A stretch of DNA of 64,000 nucleotides, from contig NZ_JBDJAF010000004.1 in NCBI RefSeq assembly GCF_039652555.1, forward strand, positions 1-64,000, read 5' to 3'. Position 1 is the first letter of the stretch. Each line of letters opens with the position of its first letter. Source of the stretch: Parafrigoribacterium mesophilum (GTDB lineage Bacteria > Actinomycetota > Actinomycetes > Actinomycetales > Microbacteriaceae). The notes below the pieces were generated by a model, which was given only the letters and a program-made list of their open reading frames with translations, searched no databases and had not been told where the DNA came from. The position numbers were made by a program, and so were the translations under genes. Of this stretch, positions 1 to 11,258 are shown piece by piece.

Positions 1-99
1 GCCTGGCTCCACGAATACAATCACCACAGGCCCCACACCGCCACCGGAGCCAAACCACCCATCACCCGGTTAACCAACCTCCCTGGGCAGTACAGCTAG
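1..99 (+). mobile_element. IS481-family transposase, C-terminal fragment (window edge)
   Basis: Frame 1 reads to a TAG at 97-99. The peptide contains HEYNHHRPHTA, the Y-N-x-x-R-P-H block that closes the DDE integrase core of IS481/IS3-type transposases, followed by a short tail ending PGQYS. The rest of the gene lies beyond the left edge, so integrity cannot be judged. The gene points towards der and its stop codon overlaps the der stop in one CTAG. The probable right terminal inverted repeat ends ..GCAGTACA at 94. IS481 ends conventionally begin TGT and finish ACA. The DDE transposase assignment is secure at superfamily level; IS481 rather than IS3 is inferred from the ending and the target sequence. 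Confidence 0.75.
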
Positions 100-100
100 C
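95..100. repeat. Probable IS481-type target site GCTAGC (one copy of the target duplication)
   Basis: GCTAGC directly follows the putative ACA end of the IS. It matches NCTAGN, the 6-bp target duplicated by Bordetella IS481. The transposase uses the TAG of this hexamer as its stop and der uses the complementary TAG. The second copy would lie left of the window. Confidence 0.5.
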
Positions 101-1607
101 GACGGCGGCGCTCGCGGACACGCATGTTCACGTTGATCGGACTGCCCTCGAAGCCGTACAGCTCCCGCAGCCGGCGGGTGATGAACCGACGGTACTGCGG
201 ATCCAGGAATCCGGTGGTGAACAGCACGAACGTCGGCGGCCGGTTCGAGGCCTGCGTGCCGAACAGGATGCGAGGCTGCTTGCCCCCGCGCACCGGATGC
301 GGGTGCTCCGCGGTGAGCTCCGCCAGCAGCGCATTGAACTTGCCGGTCGGGATGCGGGTGTCCCACGACTCCAGCGCCAGCTCCAGCGCCGGCACCAGCT
401 TCTCCATGTGCCGGCCGGTCTTCGCGGAGATATTCACCCGCGGCGCCCAGGTCACGTGAGCGAGGTCCTGCTCGATCTCCCGATCCAACATCGTGCGCCG
501 GTCATCGGTGAGAAGGTCCCACTTGTTGAACGCCAGCACCAGCGCCCGCCCGGACTCCAACACCAGGTCGATGATCTTGAGGTCCTGCACGCTGATCGGC
601 GCGGTCACATCGATCAGGACGACGGCGACCTCCGCCTTCTCCAGCACCGCAGTGGTGCGCAGCGTCGCGTAGAAGTCGGCGCCCTGAGCCAGGTGCACGC
701 GGCGACGGATGCCGGCGGTGTCCACGAACCGCCAAAACTTGCCACCGAGTTCGATCTGCTCGTCCACCGGGTCGCGCGTGGTGCCGGCCAGTTCGTTGAC
801 CACGACCCGCTCCTCCCCCGCGGTCTTGTTCAGCAGGCTTGATTTGCCCACGTTCGGCCGGCCCAGGATGGCGACCCGGCGCGGCCCGCCGACCTCGTCT
901 TTCGCGACGGCGGACACCTTGGGGAGCACGGTGAGCACCTTGTCCAGGAGGTCGGCCACTCCCCGGCCGTGCACGGCGGACACCGGCCACGGCTGGCCCA
1001 GGCCGAGGCTCCACAGCGAGGCCGCTTCCGGCTCCTGCCGGATATCGTCGACCTTGTTCGCGACGAGGATCACGGGCTTCTTGGTGGCCCGCAGCATCCG
1101 AACGACGCGCTCGTCGGTGGCGGTGGCGCCGACGGTGGCGTCGACGATGAACAACACCACATCGGCGAGATCGACGGCCACCTCCGCCTGCGCGGCCACG
1201 GAGGCGTCGATGCCGCGGGCGTCCGGCTCCCAGCCGCCGGTGTCGACGATGGTGAACTCGCGCTCGTTCCACCCGCCCTTGTAGTTGACCCGGTCACGGG
1301 TGACGCCGGGAGTGTCTTCGACGACGGCCTCGCGGCGGCCGATGATGCGGTTCACCAGCGCGGACTTGCCCACGTTCGGGCGACCGACCACGGCGAGCAC
1401 CGGCGGGGCCGGACGGAAGAAGTGCTCGTCGGCGCCCTCGACGGCCTCCTCGAGCAGGCGGGCGTCGTCATCGTCGAGGTCGTAGTCGCGCAGGCCGGCG
1501 CGCAAGGCATCCGCCCGCTGGATGGCATCGGATTCGTCGAGCGCGGAGAGCCGCTGCGCGATCTTCTCGTCCAGGGCGGGGAAGTCGTCGCGCTCGTCGG
1601 TAGGCAT
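96..1607 (-). CDS. der: Ribosome biogenesis GTPase Der (EngA)
   Basis: Der is a tandem-GTPase factor for 50S subunit maturation. Two G domains are visible, each with a GRPNVGKS P-loop, a DT(P/A)G switch motif and N-K-x-D (ANKVDD and FNKWDL). A KH-like C-terminal domain ends in a basic RVRERRRR tail. The acidic N-terminal extension of about 70 residues before the first G domain is usual in actinobacteria. An ATG at 1616 would overlap the probable -10 box TAGGAT. The ATG at 1607 sits 7 nt after that box, fits a leaderless start, and gives 503 aa. The last codon abuts an IS end, but the protein looks full length. It is the last gene of the scpA-rluB-cmk cluster, separated from cmk by a repeat-filled gap, and appears to have its own promoter. 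Confidence 0.95.
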   Translation of the reverse strand: MPTDERDDFPALDEKIAQRLSALDESDAIQRADALRAGLRDYDLDDDDARLLEEAVEGADEHFFRPAPPVLAVVGRPNVGKSALVNRIIGRREAVVEDTPGVTRDRVNYKGGWNEREFTIVDTGGWEPDARGIDASVAAQAEVAVDLADVVLFIVDATVGATATDERVVRMLRATKKPVILVANKVDDIRQEPEAASLWSLGLGQPWPVSAVHGRGVADLLDKVLTVLPKVSAVAKDEVGGPRRVAILGRPNVGKSSLLNKTAGEERVVVNELAGTTRDPVDEQIELGGKFWRFVDTAGIRRRVHLAQGADFYATLRTTAVLEKAEVAVVLIDVTAPISVQDLKIIDLVLESGRALVLAFNKWDLLTDDRRTMLDREIEQDLAHVTWAPRVNISAKTGRHMEKLVPALELALESWDTRIPTGKFNALLAELTAEHPHPVRGGKQPRILFGTQASNRPPTFVLFTTGFLDPQYRRFITRRLRELYGFEGSPINVNMRVRERRRR

Positions 1608-1614
1608 GGACTCC

Positions 1615-1620
1615 ATCCTA
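1615..1620 (-). promoter_or_regulatory. -10 element TAGGAT for leaderless der
   Basis: TAGGAT on the minus strand lies 7 nt before the ATG at 1607, which puts the expected transcription start on the A of ATG. No purine-rich ribosome binding site is present. The -35 is poorly defined because the upstream DNA is a repeat array. Confidence 0.45.
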
Positions 1621-1631
1621 CGATCTGCGGG

Positions 1632-1791
1632 GGTCTCGATACGCGGCCTCGTTCCTCGGGCGCTACTCGACCAGCGGAGCAGCCTCGTTCCTCGGGCGCT
1701 ACTCGACCAGCGGAGCAGCCTCGTTCCTCGGGCGCTACTCGATGGGCGGGAAGGGGGCTGCTCGAGGGTCTCGACGGGGCTCGACCAGCGG
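1632..1791. repeat. Repeat array between cmk and der: 36-bp tandem units plus two dispersed-repeat copies
   Basis: Units beginning CCTCGTTCCTCGGGCGCTAC start at 1647, 1683 and 1719 (period 36, the last incomplete). Each contains CTCGACCAGCGG except the third, which has diverged. The array is bracketed by two pieces of the dispersed GGTCTCGA...CTCGACCAGCGG palindrome, at 1632-1677 and 1767-1791. No gene lies in this 190-bp gap. It runs up to the cmk stop codon. Confidence 0.85.
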
Positions 1792-1800
1792 GCAAGGGCG

Positions 1801-2481
1801 CTACTCGGCAGGTGGAGGGGCGGAGTTGCGGATGAGAGTGACCAGGGCGGAGACGGTGGCGTCGAAGTCCAGGTTCGTGGAGTCCAGGGTCACAACGCCG
1901 TCGGCGGCGTTCATGAAGTCGACCACCTTGGAGTCCTGAGCGTCCCGGGAACTCAACTTCTGCCCGACCGCCTCGATCGTGCGGCCGTGTTGCGCGGCTC
2001 GCCGGGCCACCCGTGACTCCTCGGATGCGGTCAGCAACACCCGCAACTGCGCATCCGGCGCCACCACGGTGGTGATGTCGCGACCCTCGGTGATCACTCC
2101 GGGCCGGGTGCTGGAGGCGATCACCTCGCGGAACAGCCGCACCAGCCGCTCGCGCACCGCCGGGATCCGGGCGATGTGGCTCACCACGGCAGTGACCCGC
2201 GGTTGCCGGATCGCGGCGGTGATGTCCGTGTCGCCGACGCTGACGAAGTAACGGTCCGGGTCGATGCCGATGCGATAGTCGAAGTGCTCCAGGGACGCCA
2301 GCACCGCATCCGGGTTCTCGGTGTCCACGCCGTGCTCGAGAGCGTTCCAGGCGACGGCACGGTAGGCGGCGCCGCTGTCCTGGTAGTCGAAGCCGAGCGC
2401 GCGGGCCGCGGCGCGGCTGACGCTGGATTTGCCGCTACCGGCAGGGCCATCGACGGCCACTACAACCTGCGCGCCCGTCAC
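1801..2481 (-). CDS. cmk: Cytidylate kinase
   Basis: Cmk phosphorylates CMP and dCMP. It shows the N-terminal P-loop [12 protein letters not shown], the [10 protein letters not shown] substrate segment, and [23 protein letters not shown], typical of the family. The reading frame stays open far upstream inside tyrA, but the true start is the GTG at 2481, whose GTGA overlaps the TGA of tyrA. That gives 226 aa, the normal length. Translational coupling to tyrA is likely. The gene belongs to the scpA-scpB-rluB-tyrA-cmk series; der follows after a repeat array. Confidence 0.93.
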   Translation of the reverse strand: MTGAQVVVAVDGPAGSGKSSVSRAAARALGFDYQDSGAAYRAVAWNALEHGVDTENPDAVLASLEHFDYRIGIDPDRYFVSVGDTDITAAIRQPRVTAVVSHIARIPAVRERLVRLFREVIASSTRPGVITEGRDITTVVAPDAQLRVLLTASEESRVARRAAQHGRTIEAVGQKLSSRDAQDSKVVDFMNAADGVVTLDSTNLDFDATVSALVTLIRNSAPPPAE

Positions 2482-3569
2482 CGCCACGCCTCGGCGATCC
2501 GCCAGCCGCGGGCCTCCAATTCGGTGACCAAGTGGTCCTCTGCCTCCGGCAGCACCGAAATCTCGGCCAGGCCGATCGGCGCACCGGGCGAGTGCTCCAG
2601 GTGCAGGTCCTCCATGTTCACACCCACCTCGCCCATCTCGCTGAGCAGGCGGCCGAGCTCGCCCGGCCGGTCGTCGACCATGACCACGATCTGACTGAAC
2701 CGGCGGTCTTGCCCGTGCTTGCCGGGGATGCGGGACACGCCGACGTTGCCGGCGGCCAACGACTCCGCCAGCGCCCGTCGCGCGCCCGGCACCGCCGGGT
2801 TCTCCAGCACCGAAAGCAGCGCGTCGAGGTCGCCGCGGAACGACCGCAGCACGTCCACGACCGCGGCGGAGTTCGCCGACAAAATCTGGATCCACAGGGT
2901 CGGGTCGCTGGAGGCGATCCGGGTGGTGTCGCGTAGGCCCTGCCCGGCCAGACCCAACGCGGCGTGGTCGCCGTCGACGAGCCGTTTCGCCAGCAGGGAG
3001 GCGATCACCTGCGGCACGTGGGAGATCAGCGCGACGCTGCGGTCGTGGTCCTCTGCGGCCATCCCCACCGGCACGGCACCGAGGTCCAGCGCGAGGTCCT
3101 CGATGATCCCCAGTTGCGCGGCGGTGTTCTCATCGGTGGTGGTGATCACCCAGGGCCGCCCCAGGAACAGGTCGGCACGCGCCGAGATGGCGCCGCCGCG
3201 CTCCCGGCCGGCGAGCGGATGCGAGCCGATGTACCGGGCGACATCCGCGCGGGCGGCACGCAGCGCGATCAGCGGGGCGGCCTTCACGCTCGCGACGTCG
3301 GTGACCAGGGCTCGCGGATGCGCGGCGAGTTCGGCGCGCACCACCTCCGCCGTCACATCCGGCGGCACCGCCACGACCACCAACTGCGGGTCATCCGAGT
3401 CCACAGCGGCCCGGCCGGCCCCGTAGTCGATCGCGAGTCCGCGGGCGGCCGGCGAACTGTCGTCGACGATGACATCGATGCCTTTCGCCGTCAGGGCGAG
3501 GCCCACGCTGGCGCCGAGCAGCCCGGCGCCCACGATCCTCACCTGTCCGGACAGTCGAGATCCGTTCAC
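2478..3569 (-). CDS. tyrA: Prephenate dehydrogenase (with C-terminal ACT-like domain)
   Basis: This enzyme oxidatively decarboxylates prephenate to 4-hydroxyphenylpyruvate in tyrosine synthesis. Near the start a Rossmann motif ([14 protein letters not shown]) binds NAD(P). The catalytic region contains [13 protein letters not shown], with the His conserved in TyrA proteins. Residues from about 285 ([29 protein letters not shown]) form an ACT-type domain, consistent with feedback by an aromatic amino acid. The GTG start overlaps the rluB TGA as GTGA, and the end overlaps cmk the same way, so the three are tightly coupled. The 363-aa length is normal for the ACT-containing form. Confidence 0.93.
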   Translation of the reverse strand: MNGSRLSGQVRIVGAGLLGASVGLALTAKGIDVIVDDSSPAARGLAIDYGAGRAAVDSDDPQLVVVAVPPDVTAEVVRAELAAHPRALVTDVASVKAAPLIALRAARADVARYIGSHPLAGRERGGAISARADLFLGRPWVITTTDENTAAQLGIIEDLALDLGAVPVGMAAEDHDRSVALISHVPQVIASLLAKRLVDGDHAALGLAGQGLRDTTRIASSDPTLWIQILSANSAAVVDVLRSFRGDLDALLSVLENPAVPGARRALAESLAAGNVGVSRIPGKHGQDRRFSQIVVMVDDRPGELGRLLSEMGEVGVNMEDLHLEHSPGAPIGLAEISVLPEAEDHLVTELEARGWRIAEAWR

Positions 3570-4363
3570 GCGCCTGAGCTCTTCTTCCCGGCCGCGGTGT
3601 TGTCCGTCGTCGATCGGGAGATCGTCAGCAACTGGCCGAGTTCAATTTTAGTCAAATCGCGCAGCTCCCCCGGTGCGAGGTTGCCCAGGTGCAGCGGGCC
3701 GAACTGCCGGCGCACGAGTTCGAGCACCGGATGGCCGACCTCCTGCAGCATCCGGCGCACGATGCGGTTGCGGCCGGAGTGCAGGGTGAGTTCCACGATG
3801 GTTTCCCGATGCCGGGAGGCGCCGATGATGCGGGCCTTGTCCGCGGCGATCGGCCCGTCCTCCAGGTCGATGCCCGCGGTCAGTTTTGCGAGCGTTGCGG
3901 CGGTGACGGCGCCCTCGACCTTGGCCACGTAGGTCTTCATCACCCCGAACGACGGATGCGCCAGGACATGCGCGAGTTCGCCGTCGTTGGTGAGGATGAG
4001 CAGCCCGGAGGTTTGCGCATCCAACCGGCCGACGTTGAACAGCCGTTCGTCGAAGCCGGCCACGAACCGGGTGAGGTCGGGACGGCCGTGCTCATCGTGC
4101 AGCGAGCTGACGACGCCGACCGGTTTGTTCAGCATCAGGTACCGCCGGCTCGGATCCAGTTGCACGGCGACGCCGTCCACCGAGACCAAGTCGGTGTCGC
4201 GCACCCGTCGGCCCAGTTCGGTGACCACGGTACCGTTGACGGCCACCCGGCCGGCCTGGATCAGGATCTCGCTGGCACGGCGGGAAGCCACGCCGGCTGC
4301 GGCCATCCGTTTTTGGAGCCGCACCCCTTCTGCGGCCGGGTCGCGCGGTTCAGCGGAGGTCAT
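3566..4363 (-). CDS. rluB: 23S rRNA pseudouridine synthase, RluB/RsuA family
   Basis: An N-terminal S4 RNA-binding domain (RLQKRMAAAGVASRRASEILIQAGRVAVNG) is followed by the catalytic domain. The active-site motif is VGRLDAQTSGLLILTNDGELAH, where the Asp of GRLD is catalytic. Actinobacterial genomes consistently carry this gene between scpB and cmk. It overlaps scpB by 14 bp and tyrA by a GTGA junction. The exact uridine modified is inferred from the family, not from this sequence. Confidence 0.93.
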   Translation of the reverse strand: MTSAEPRDPAAEGVRLQKRMAAAGVASRRASEILIQAGRVAVNGTVVTELGRRVRDTDLVSVDGVAVQLDPSRRYLMLNKPVGVVSSLHDEHGRPDLTRFVAGFDERLFNVGRLDAQTSGLLILTNDGELAHVLAHPSFGVMKTYVAKVEGAVTAATLAKLTAGIDLEDGPIAADKARIIGASRHRETIVELTLHSGRNRIVRRMLQEVGHPVLELVRRQFGPLHLGNLAPGELRDLTKIELGQLLTISRSTTDNTAAGKKSSGA

Positions 4364-4958
4364 CGAAGCCTTCCGAACCGTCCGCCAGCAGCGGAGAGAT
4401 GCGCGGCAGTTCGTCGAGCGAGTTCAGGCCGAGCTGGCTGAGCAGCGCATCCGTGGTCGCGTAGTGGATGGCACCGGTCTCACTGTCGGTGAACGCCTCG
4501 GTGATCAGGCCACGGCCGAGCAGGGTGCGCACCACCGAGTCGACGTTGACGGCACGGATCGAGGCGATCGCGCCGCGGCTGATCGGCTGCTTGTAGGCAA
4601 TGACGGCGAGGGTTTCGAGCGCCGCCTGGGAGAGCTTGCTGGGGTTCTGGGCCAGCACGAAGTCGCGCACCACGTTGTCGTAGTCGCCGCGCACGTAAAT
4701 GCGCCAGCCGCCGGCCACCTCCCGCAGCTCGAAGCCGCGCCGCACCGAGCCGTCCACACCGTCGTAGTCCGCCACGAGCCGTTCGATCGACTGCCGTACC
4801 GCCGGCACTGGGCTGCGCAGCGCGGTGGCGAGGCTGACCAGGCTCTGCGGCTCGTCGGCGACCATGAGGATCGCCTCCAGGCAGCGTTCCAGCGGCAGGG
4901 CGGCGGCCGGCGCATCCGGGTCGGTCTCGACGCCCTCGAGGGTGGCGGGCTCAGGCAT
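4350..4958 (-). CDS. scpB: SMC complex kleisin-associated protein ScpB
   Basis: ScpB dimers carry winged-helix domains that bind ScpA and help Smc-ScpAB organise the chromosome. Recognisable segments are ERCLEAILMVADEPQSLVSLA near the N-terminus, GFELREVAGGWRIYVR, and LSQAALETLAVIAYKQPISRGAIASIRAVNVDSVVRTLLGRGLI in the second winged helix. The 202-aa length is normal. It overlaps scpA by 8 bp and rluB by 14 bp, an unbroken co-transcribed set. Confidence 0.93.
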   Translation of the reverse strand: MPEPATLEGVETDPDAPAAALPLERCLEAILMVADEPQSLVSLATALRSPVPAVRQSIERLVADYDGVDGSVRRGFELREVAGGWRIYVRGDYDNVVRDFVLAQNPSKLSQAALETLAVIAYKQPISRGAIASIRAVNVDSVVRTLLGRGLITEAFTDSETGAIHYATTDALLSQLGLNSLDELPRISPLLADGSEGFDDLR

Positions 4959-5784
4959 CGTAATCGGCTCCTAGGTTCGAGAGGCTTTCGTCGGAGAACG
5001 ACTGGGCGGTCCACCGGATGGTCAATTCGCCGAGCGGCTCGAGCTGGTCGAAGCCGACCGCCGCGCGCCGGTACAGCTCCAGCACGGCGAGGAATCGGGC
5101 GACGACCACGCCGGTCTGCTCGGCACCGGCAATCAGCTGGCGGAACGTCATCGGCTCACCGCGACGCAGCAGTGCCACGATGTGGGCGGCCTGCTCCCGG
5201 ATGCTCACCAACGGCGCATGCAGATGCGTGAGGCCCACGGCGGGAATCTCCCTCGGGGTGAGCGCGAGCACGGCGAGCGCCGCGAAGTCGTCGGCGCTGA
5301 GGGTCCAGACCAGTTCCGGCGTGCGCTTCCGGTATTTCTCTTCCAGCCGCACCTGTCGCGGGTGCCGGGTGGACTCGCGCTCCAGGGTGTCGGCGAACCA
5401 GACCGAGACCTCTTTGAACGCCCGGTACTGCAGCAGCCGGGCGAACAGCAGGTCGCGGGCCTCGAGCAGCGCGACGTCGTCGGCATCCACCAGCTCGCCC
5501 TGCGGCAGCAGGCCGGCGATCTTGAGATCCAGCAGTGTGGCGGCCACGACGATGAACTCGCTGGCCTGATCCAACTCCTCCGGTGACTGCAGCCCGCGCA
5601 GGTAGGCGAGGAATTCGTCGGTGACGCTGGACAGCGAGATCTCGGTGATGTCCAGTTCGTGCTTGGCGATCAGCGACAGCAGCAGGTCGAACGGGCCGCT
5701 GTAGTTGCTGAGGGTGACGGAGAATCCGGTGCTGCCGGTGTCGCTAGGGTCGTCGACGATGGGGCTGCTAAGCGACGTCACCAC
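4951..5784 (-). CDS. scpA: Kleisin ScpA
   Basis: ScpA bridges Smc heads in the condensin complex. The N-terminal segment FSVTLSNYSGPFDLLLSLIAKHELDITEISLSSVTDEFLAYL is the family signature that binds the Smc neck, and the C-terminal winged helix includes RFLAVLELYRRAAVGFDQ. It starts with GTG-GTG and overlaps the end of parA by 17 bp. The 277-aa length is normal. The parA-scpA-scpB order suggests co-expression of segregation functions. Confidence 0.93.
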   Translation of the reverse strand: MVTSLSSPIVDDPSDTGSTGFSVTLSNYSGPFDLLLSLIAKHELDITEISLSSVTDEFLAYLRGLQSPEELDQASEFIVVAATLLDLKIAGLLPQGELVDADDVALLEARDLLFARLLQYRAFKEVSVWFADTLERESTRHPRQVRLEEKYRKRTPELVWTLSADDFAALAVLALTPREIPAVGLTHLHAPLVSIREQAAHIVALLRRGEPMTFRQLIAGAEQTGVVVARFLAVLELYRRAAVGFDQLEPLGELTIRWTAQSFSDESLSNLGADYDA

Positions 5785-6658
5785 GGAAGATCAACTCTCT
5801 GGCCATCTGCCGGTACGCGAGGGCGGCCGGATGGTCCGGAGCGAAGGTGGTGATCGGGGCGCCGGCCACGCTGGCATCCGGGAACTTCACGGTGCGACCG
5901 ATCACGGTCTCGAACACCTTCTCGCCGAAGGTCTCCACCACCCGGTCGAGCACTTCCCTGGCGTGCAGCGTGCGCGAGTCGAACATGGTGGCCAGGATGC
6001 CGTCGAGTTCGATGGCCGGGTTCAGCCGGTCGCGCACCTTCTCGATGGTCTCCACCAGCAACGCCACCCCGCGCAGGGCGAAGAACTCGCACTCCAGCGG
6101 GATGAGCACCCCGTGCGCCGCGGTGAGCGCGTTCACGGTGAGGATGCCCAGGGACGGCTGGCAGTCGATGAGGATGATGTCGTAGTCGTCCTTTACGCCG
6201 CGCAGCACCCTGGCCAGGATCTGCTCCCGGGCGACCTCGTTGACCAGGTGCACCTCGGCGGCGGACAGGTCGATGTTGGCGGGGATGACATCCAGGTTCG
6301 GCACGGCGGTCTTCTGGATCGCCTCGCGCGGATCCTTGATCGTGCCCAGCAGCAGATCGTAAATGTTCGGCACGTCGTGAGTCGGCACGGCGAGCCCCGC
6401 GGACAGTGCACCCTGCGGGTCGAAGTCAACGGCGAGCACCCGGCGCCCGCACTCCGCCAGGCTGGCGCCGAGGTTGATCGTGGTGGTGGTTTTACCCACG
6501 CCGCCCTTCTGGTTGCACAGGGCGATGATGCGGGCAGGACCGTGCCCGCGAAGCTGTTTGGGTTCGGGGAAAATACGGCGCACCCGGCCGGTCGGCCCGA
6601 GGACCGGGGCCTCCAAACCGGGAAGTTCTGCAGTCAAGGTGTCCTTCTTAGCTGCCAT
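5768..6658 (-). CDS. ParA/Soj-family ATPase
   Basis: A Walker-type ATPase of the ParA/MinD superfamily, shown by the deviant P-loop CNQKGGVGKTTTTINLGASLA, VDFDPQGALSAGL and IDCQPSLGILTVNAL. About 45 residues precede the P-loop. A TTG at 6667 is possible, but AAAGG lies 9 nt before the ATG at 6658, which I prefer (296 aa). No parB gene adjoins it. Actinobacteria carry this scpA-linked ParA in addition to the origin-proximal parAB pair, so it may be an accessory segregation or positioning ATPase. Its cargo is unknown from sequence. Confidence 0.88.
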   Translation of the reverse strand: MAAKKDTLTAELPGLEAPVLGPTGRVRRIFPEPKQLRGHGPARIIALCNQKGGVGKTTTTINLGASLAECGRRVLAVDFDPQGALSAGLAVPTHDVPNIYDLLLGTIKDPREAIQKTAVPNLDVIPANIDLSAAEVHLVNEVAREQILARVLRGVKDDYDIILIDCQPSLGILTVNALTAAHGVLIPLECEFFALRGVALLVETIEKVRDRLNPAIELDGILATMFDSRTLHAREVLDRVVETFGEKVFETVIGRTVKFPDASVAGAPITTFAPDHPAALAYRQMARELIFRGDVA

Positions 6659-6682
6659 CTGTGACAATCCTTTACCTTGGGC

Positions 6683-6701
6683 TCACCGATCACCGGTGAG
6701 T
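6683..6701. repeat. Short inverted repeat in the parA-xerD gap
   Basis: CTCACCG and CGGTGAG form a perfect 7-bp stem with a 5-nt loop. There is no T-run, so it is not a convincing terminator. It may be a binding site upstream of parA. Confidence 0.35.
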
Positions 6702-6769
6702 CGATTCTAACCGGGCCTGCCACGGCGTCCCGGAAGCGCGCGGCACGTTGCGCGACGCTCGGGGAATAC

Positions 6770-7696
6770 TCAGCGAGCCCGCGGATGCGCGCTGGTGTAC
6801 ATGTCCCGCAGCGTGTCCGCGGTGACCAGCGTGTAGATCTGCGTGGTGGCCACCGAGGAGTGCCCAAGCAGTTCCTGCACGACCCTGACGTCGGCCCCGC
6901 CGGCCAGCAGGTGAGTAGCGAACGAGTGCCGGAACGTGTGCGGCGAAATGGTCACACCCAGCTGCGCCTGGCCGGCGCGCGCCTGCACGATCAGCCACGC
7001 GTTCTGACGAGACAACCGCCCACCGCGAGCCCCGAGGAACAGTGCCGGGGTACCCGCGCCGCGGGCGGCCAGCGTCGGCCGGCCGCGCACCAGGTACGCG
7101 TCCAGGGCGGCGCGGGCGTAGCTTCCCAGCGGCACGATTCGCTGCTTGCCACCCTTGCCGAACAGCCGCACGGTGTCGGCGCTGCTGGACTCCTGCGAGC
7201 TGAGGATGTCATCCACGTCCAGCGCGGAGGCCTCCGAGATGCGAGCTCCGGTCGCGTACAGCAGTTCGAGCAGGGCCTTGTCCCGTAGCGACCGCACGTC
7301 GTCGCCGTCCGCGGTGGCCAGCAGCGTCGCCATCTGTTCCACGGTGATCGCCTTCGGCAGCCGACTGGCGAGCTTGGGCGGTTTCGTCTCCGCGGCGACA
7401 TCCGTTTCGACCAGGCCCTCGTCGAGCAGGAAGCGATGGAACCCGCGCACCGAGGAGAGCATCCGCGCCACCGACGATGCCGCCAGCGGGTCCTCCGGTC
7501 TGCTGCGCAGCGCCGCGGCGAACGCCGCCACATCATGTTGCCCGATCGCCTGCGGAGTCTGGATGCCTCGCTCGGCGAGGAGCTGAAGGTACGCCCCGAG
7601 GTCGCGGCGGTAGGCGGCGACGGTATTGACCGAGAGCCCGCGTTCGATGGACACATGCCGCAGGTACCGGTCCAGGGCGCGGGCCAGCTCCATCAC
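6770..7696 (-). CDS. xerD: Tyrosine site-specific recombinase XerD
   Basis: XerD works with XerC at dif to resolve chromosome dimers. The N-terminal SAM-like core-binding domain covers roughly residues 1-100. The catalytic domain carries R152 (ATGARISEA), H253-x-x-R256 ([14 protein letters not shown]), H279 (LGHSS) and the nucleophile Y288 (TTQIYTLV). All catalytic residues are present. The 308-aa length and location beside parA/scpA are typical of the actinobacterial housekeeping XerD rather than a phage integrase. The start is GTG immediately followed by ATG, and no strong ribosome binding site is visible, so either codon is possible. The Nudix gene ends 5 bp upstream. Confidence 0.92.
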   Translation of the reverse strand: MMELARALDRYLRHVSIERGLSVNTVAAYRRDLGAYLQLLAERGIQTPQAIGQHDVAAFAAALRSRPEDPLAASSVARMLSSVRGFHRFLLDEGLVETDVAAETKPPKLASRLPKAITVEQMATLLATADGDDVRSLRDKALLELLYATGARISEASALDVDDILSSQESSSADTVRLFGKGGKQRIVPLGSYARAALDAYLVRGRPTLAARGAGTPALFLGARGGRLSRQNAWLIVQARAGQAQLGVTISPHTFRHSFATHLLAGGADVRVVQELLGHSSVATTQIYTLVTADTLRDMYTSAHPRAR

Positions 7697-7701
7697 GTCG
7701 G

Positions 7702-10093
<2,392 letters not shown>

Positions 10094-10095
10094 TT

Positions 10096-10101
10096 AGCTT
10101 A
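10096..10101 (-). promoter_or_regulatory. -10 element TAAGCT upstream of pyrG
   Basis: TAAGCT on the minus strand lies 8 nt from the GTG of pyrG, consistent with leaderless initiation. The next 60 bp upstream leads into repeat copy A. Confidence 0.4.
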
Positions 10102-10161
10102 TCACCGCCGCGCCGTCGCTCTCCGGATACGAATCGCCCGTCATGCCCGCCACCTGCGCTC

Positions 10162-10214
10162 ACTTGCATATAGAGCTCCTTCCTGGGGCCCGGGAACCAC
10201 AACAACACGCAAGT
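10162..10214. repeat. 53-bp hairpin repeat, copy A
   Basis: The element is bounded by ACTTGC and GCAAGT, which are inverted relative to each other. An inner stem is built on TTCC...GGAA, followed by the constant block GGGAACCACA and then CGCAAGT six bases later. It is 53 bp, the same as copies B and C, and differs from B at only a few positions. It lies between pyrG and the DUF559 gene. Confidence 0.85.
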
Positions 10215-10244
10215 CAGGTCCTTGGGGGGGCCTCTGGTGAGCTC

Positions 10245-10297
10245 AGTTGCATACAGGGCTCCCTCGCGGGGCCCGGGAACCACAACAACACGCAAGT
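10245..10297. repeat. 53-bp hairpin repeat, copy B
   Basis: Same orientation as copy A, 30 bp further on. It shares CCCGGGAACCACAACAACAC and the GCAAGT end. It lies 58 bp before the ATG of the DUF559 gene. Apart from these copies, 10102-10355 holds no gene that I can see. Confidence 0.85.
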
Positions 10298-10355
10298 GAC
10301 AGCGTGCTGTGGATAACACGGGGCAGGGACGTCGCGCTGAGCGCATCCTTCCGGG

Positions 10356-11258
10356 ATGAATCCACGCATCCCGCTACCACCGCACCTGAGCGCCACCCCA
10401 TTCACCTTCCAGCAGGGTCTGGATGCCGGCCTCGGGCGCAACCGGCTCCGCAGCGACGACCTGCAGCGACCGTTTCGCGGCATCCGCACGCCTGCGGTCG
10501 GGGAACTCGCCCTGGTCGAGCGGGCCATCGCGTACCAGCAGAAGATGCCGCAGCACGCCCACTTTTGCGGCATCACGGCTGCGGTCATCCTCGGCGTGCC
10601 ACTGCCGGCGCGGCAGGAACGCTCGCTGGTGCTGCACGTGGCGGTGCCGCCGCCGCATCGAGCACCGGTCGGGCGAGGCATCCGCGGCCACACCCTCGGC
10701 AGTGCGCCCGGTGACGTGGGCGTGTGGCGGGAGCTGCGGATCTGCTCACCGGAGCGCACCTGGTGCCAGCTCGGCGCACTGCTCGCCCTCGCCGACCTGG
10801 TGGCCGCGGGCGACTACCTCATCCACGCGGATCGGAATACGCCCGCCTTCAGCTCCGCACAGCGCATGACGGATGCGCTCCAGCGGTACCCGGGCCGCCG
10901 CGGACGGCGCCGGCTGCGTGCGGCACTGGGGCTGCTGGATGCCGCATCGGAGTCGCCGCAGGAGTCCCGGCTGCGTGTGGTGATGCTCCTGGGCGGAATC
11001 CCGGGCGTGGTCGCCAACCTGCCGATCACCACCTCCGGTGGGTTCCGCTATCGCGCCGACCTCGCCTTCCCCGAGCGCAAGGTGATCGTGGAGTACCAGA
11101 GCGAACTGCACAACTCTCCGGCAGCATTCCGAGCCGACATGACGCGCGTCTCGCGTCTGGAGGCGGACGGCTGGTTCGTCATCCTGGTGAACAAGGACGA
11201 CCTGGACAATCCTGCGGAACTGCTGCAGCGCATCCGCCAGGTGCTCGCTACGCGCTGA
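10356..11258 (+). CDS. AbiEi-like N-terminus fused to DUF559/Vsr-like nuclease fold protein
   Basis: This 300-aa plus-strand gene interrupts an otherwise minus-strand region. The N-terminal part (about 1-60, with LRSDDLQRPFRGIRTP) resembles the winged-helix start of AbiEi-type antitoxins. The C-terminal 100 residues fit the DUF559/very-short-patch-repair endonuclease fold: E203, D235 in RADLAFP, and E246-x-Q248 in VIVEYQSELH, a PD-(D/E)xK-like arrangement where Gln replaces the usual third acidic or basic residue. Such proteins are numerous in actinobacteria but their role is not established. No cognate toxin gene is adjacent. The gene is bracketed by three copies of a 53-bp repeat, and the downstream copy begins on the last base of its TGA. 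No clear ribosome binding site precedes the ATG. Confidence 0.75.
   Translation: MNPRIPLPPHLSATPFTFQQGLDAGLGRNRLRSDDLQRPFRGIRTPAVGELALVERAIAYQQKMPQHAHFCGITAAVILGVPLPARQERSLVLHVAVPPPHRAPVGRGIRGHTLGSAPGDVGVWRELRICSPERTWCQLGALLALADLVAAGDYLIHADRNTPAFSSAQRMTDALQRYPGRRGRRRLRAALGLLDAASESPQESRLRVVMLLGGIPGVVANLPITTSGGFRYRADLAFPERKVIVEYQSELHNSPAAFRADMTRVSRLEADGWFVILVNKDDLDNPAELLQRIRQVLATR

Noticed and set aside
1801..2895. A 364-residue open frame that extends cmk upstream
   Set aside because: The first 138 codons lie inside tyrA and have no kinase similarity; the GTGA junction at 2481 gives the right Cmk length.
6770..7696. A phage integrase marking a mobile island
   Set aside because: All sequence and context features fit housekeeping XerD beside parA and scpA.
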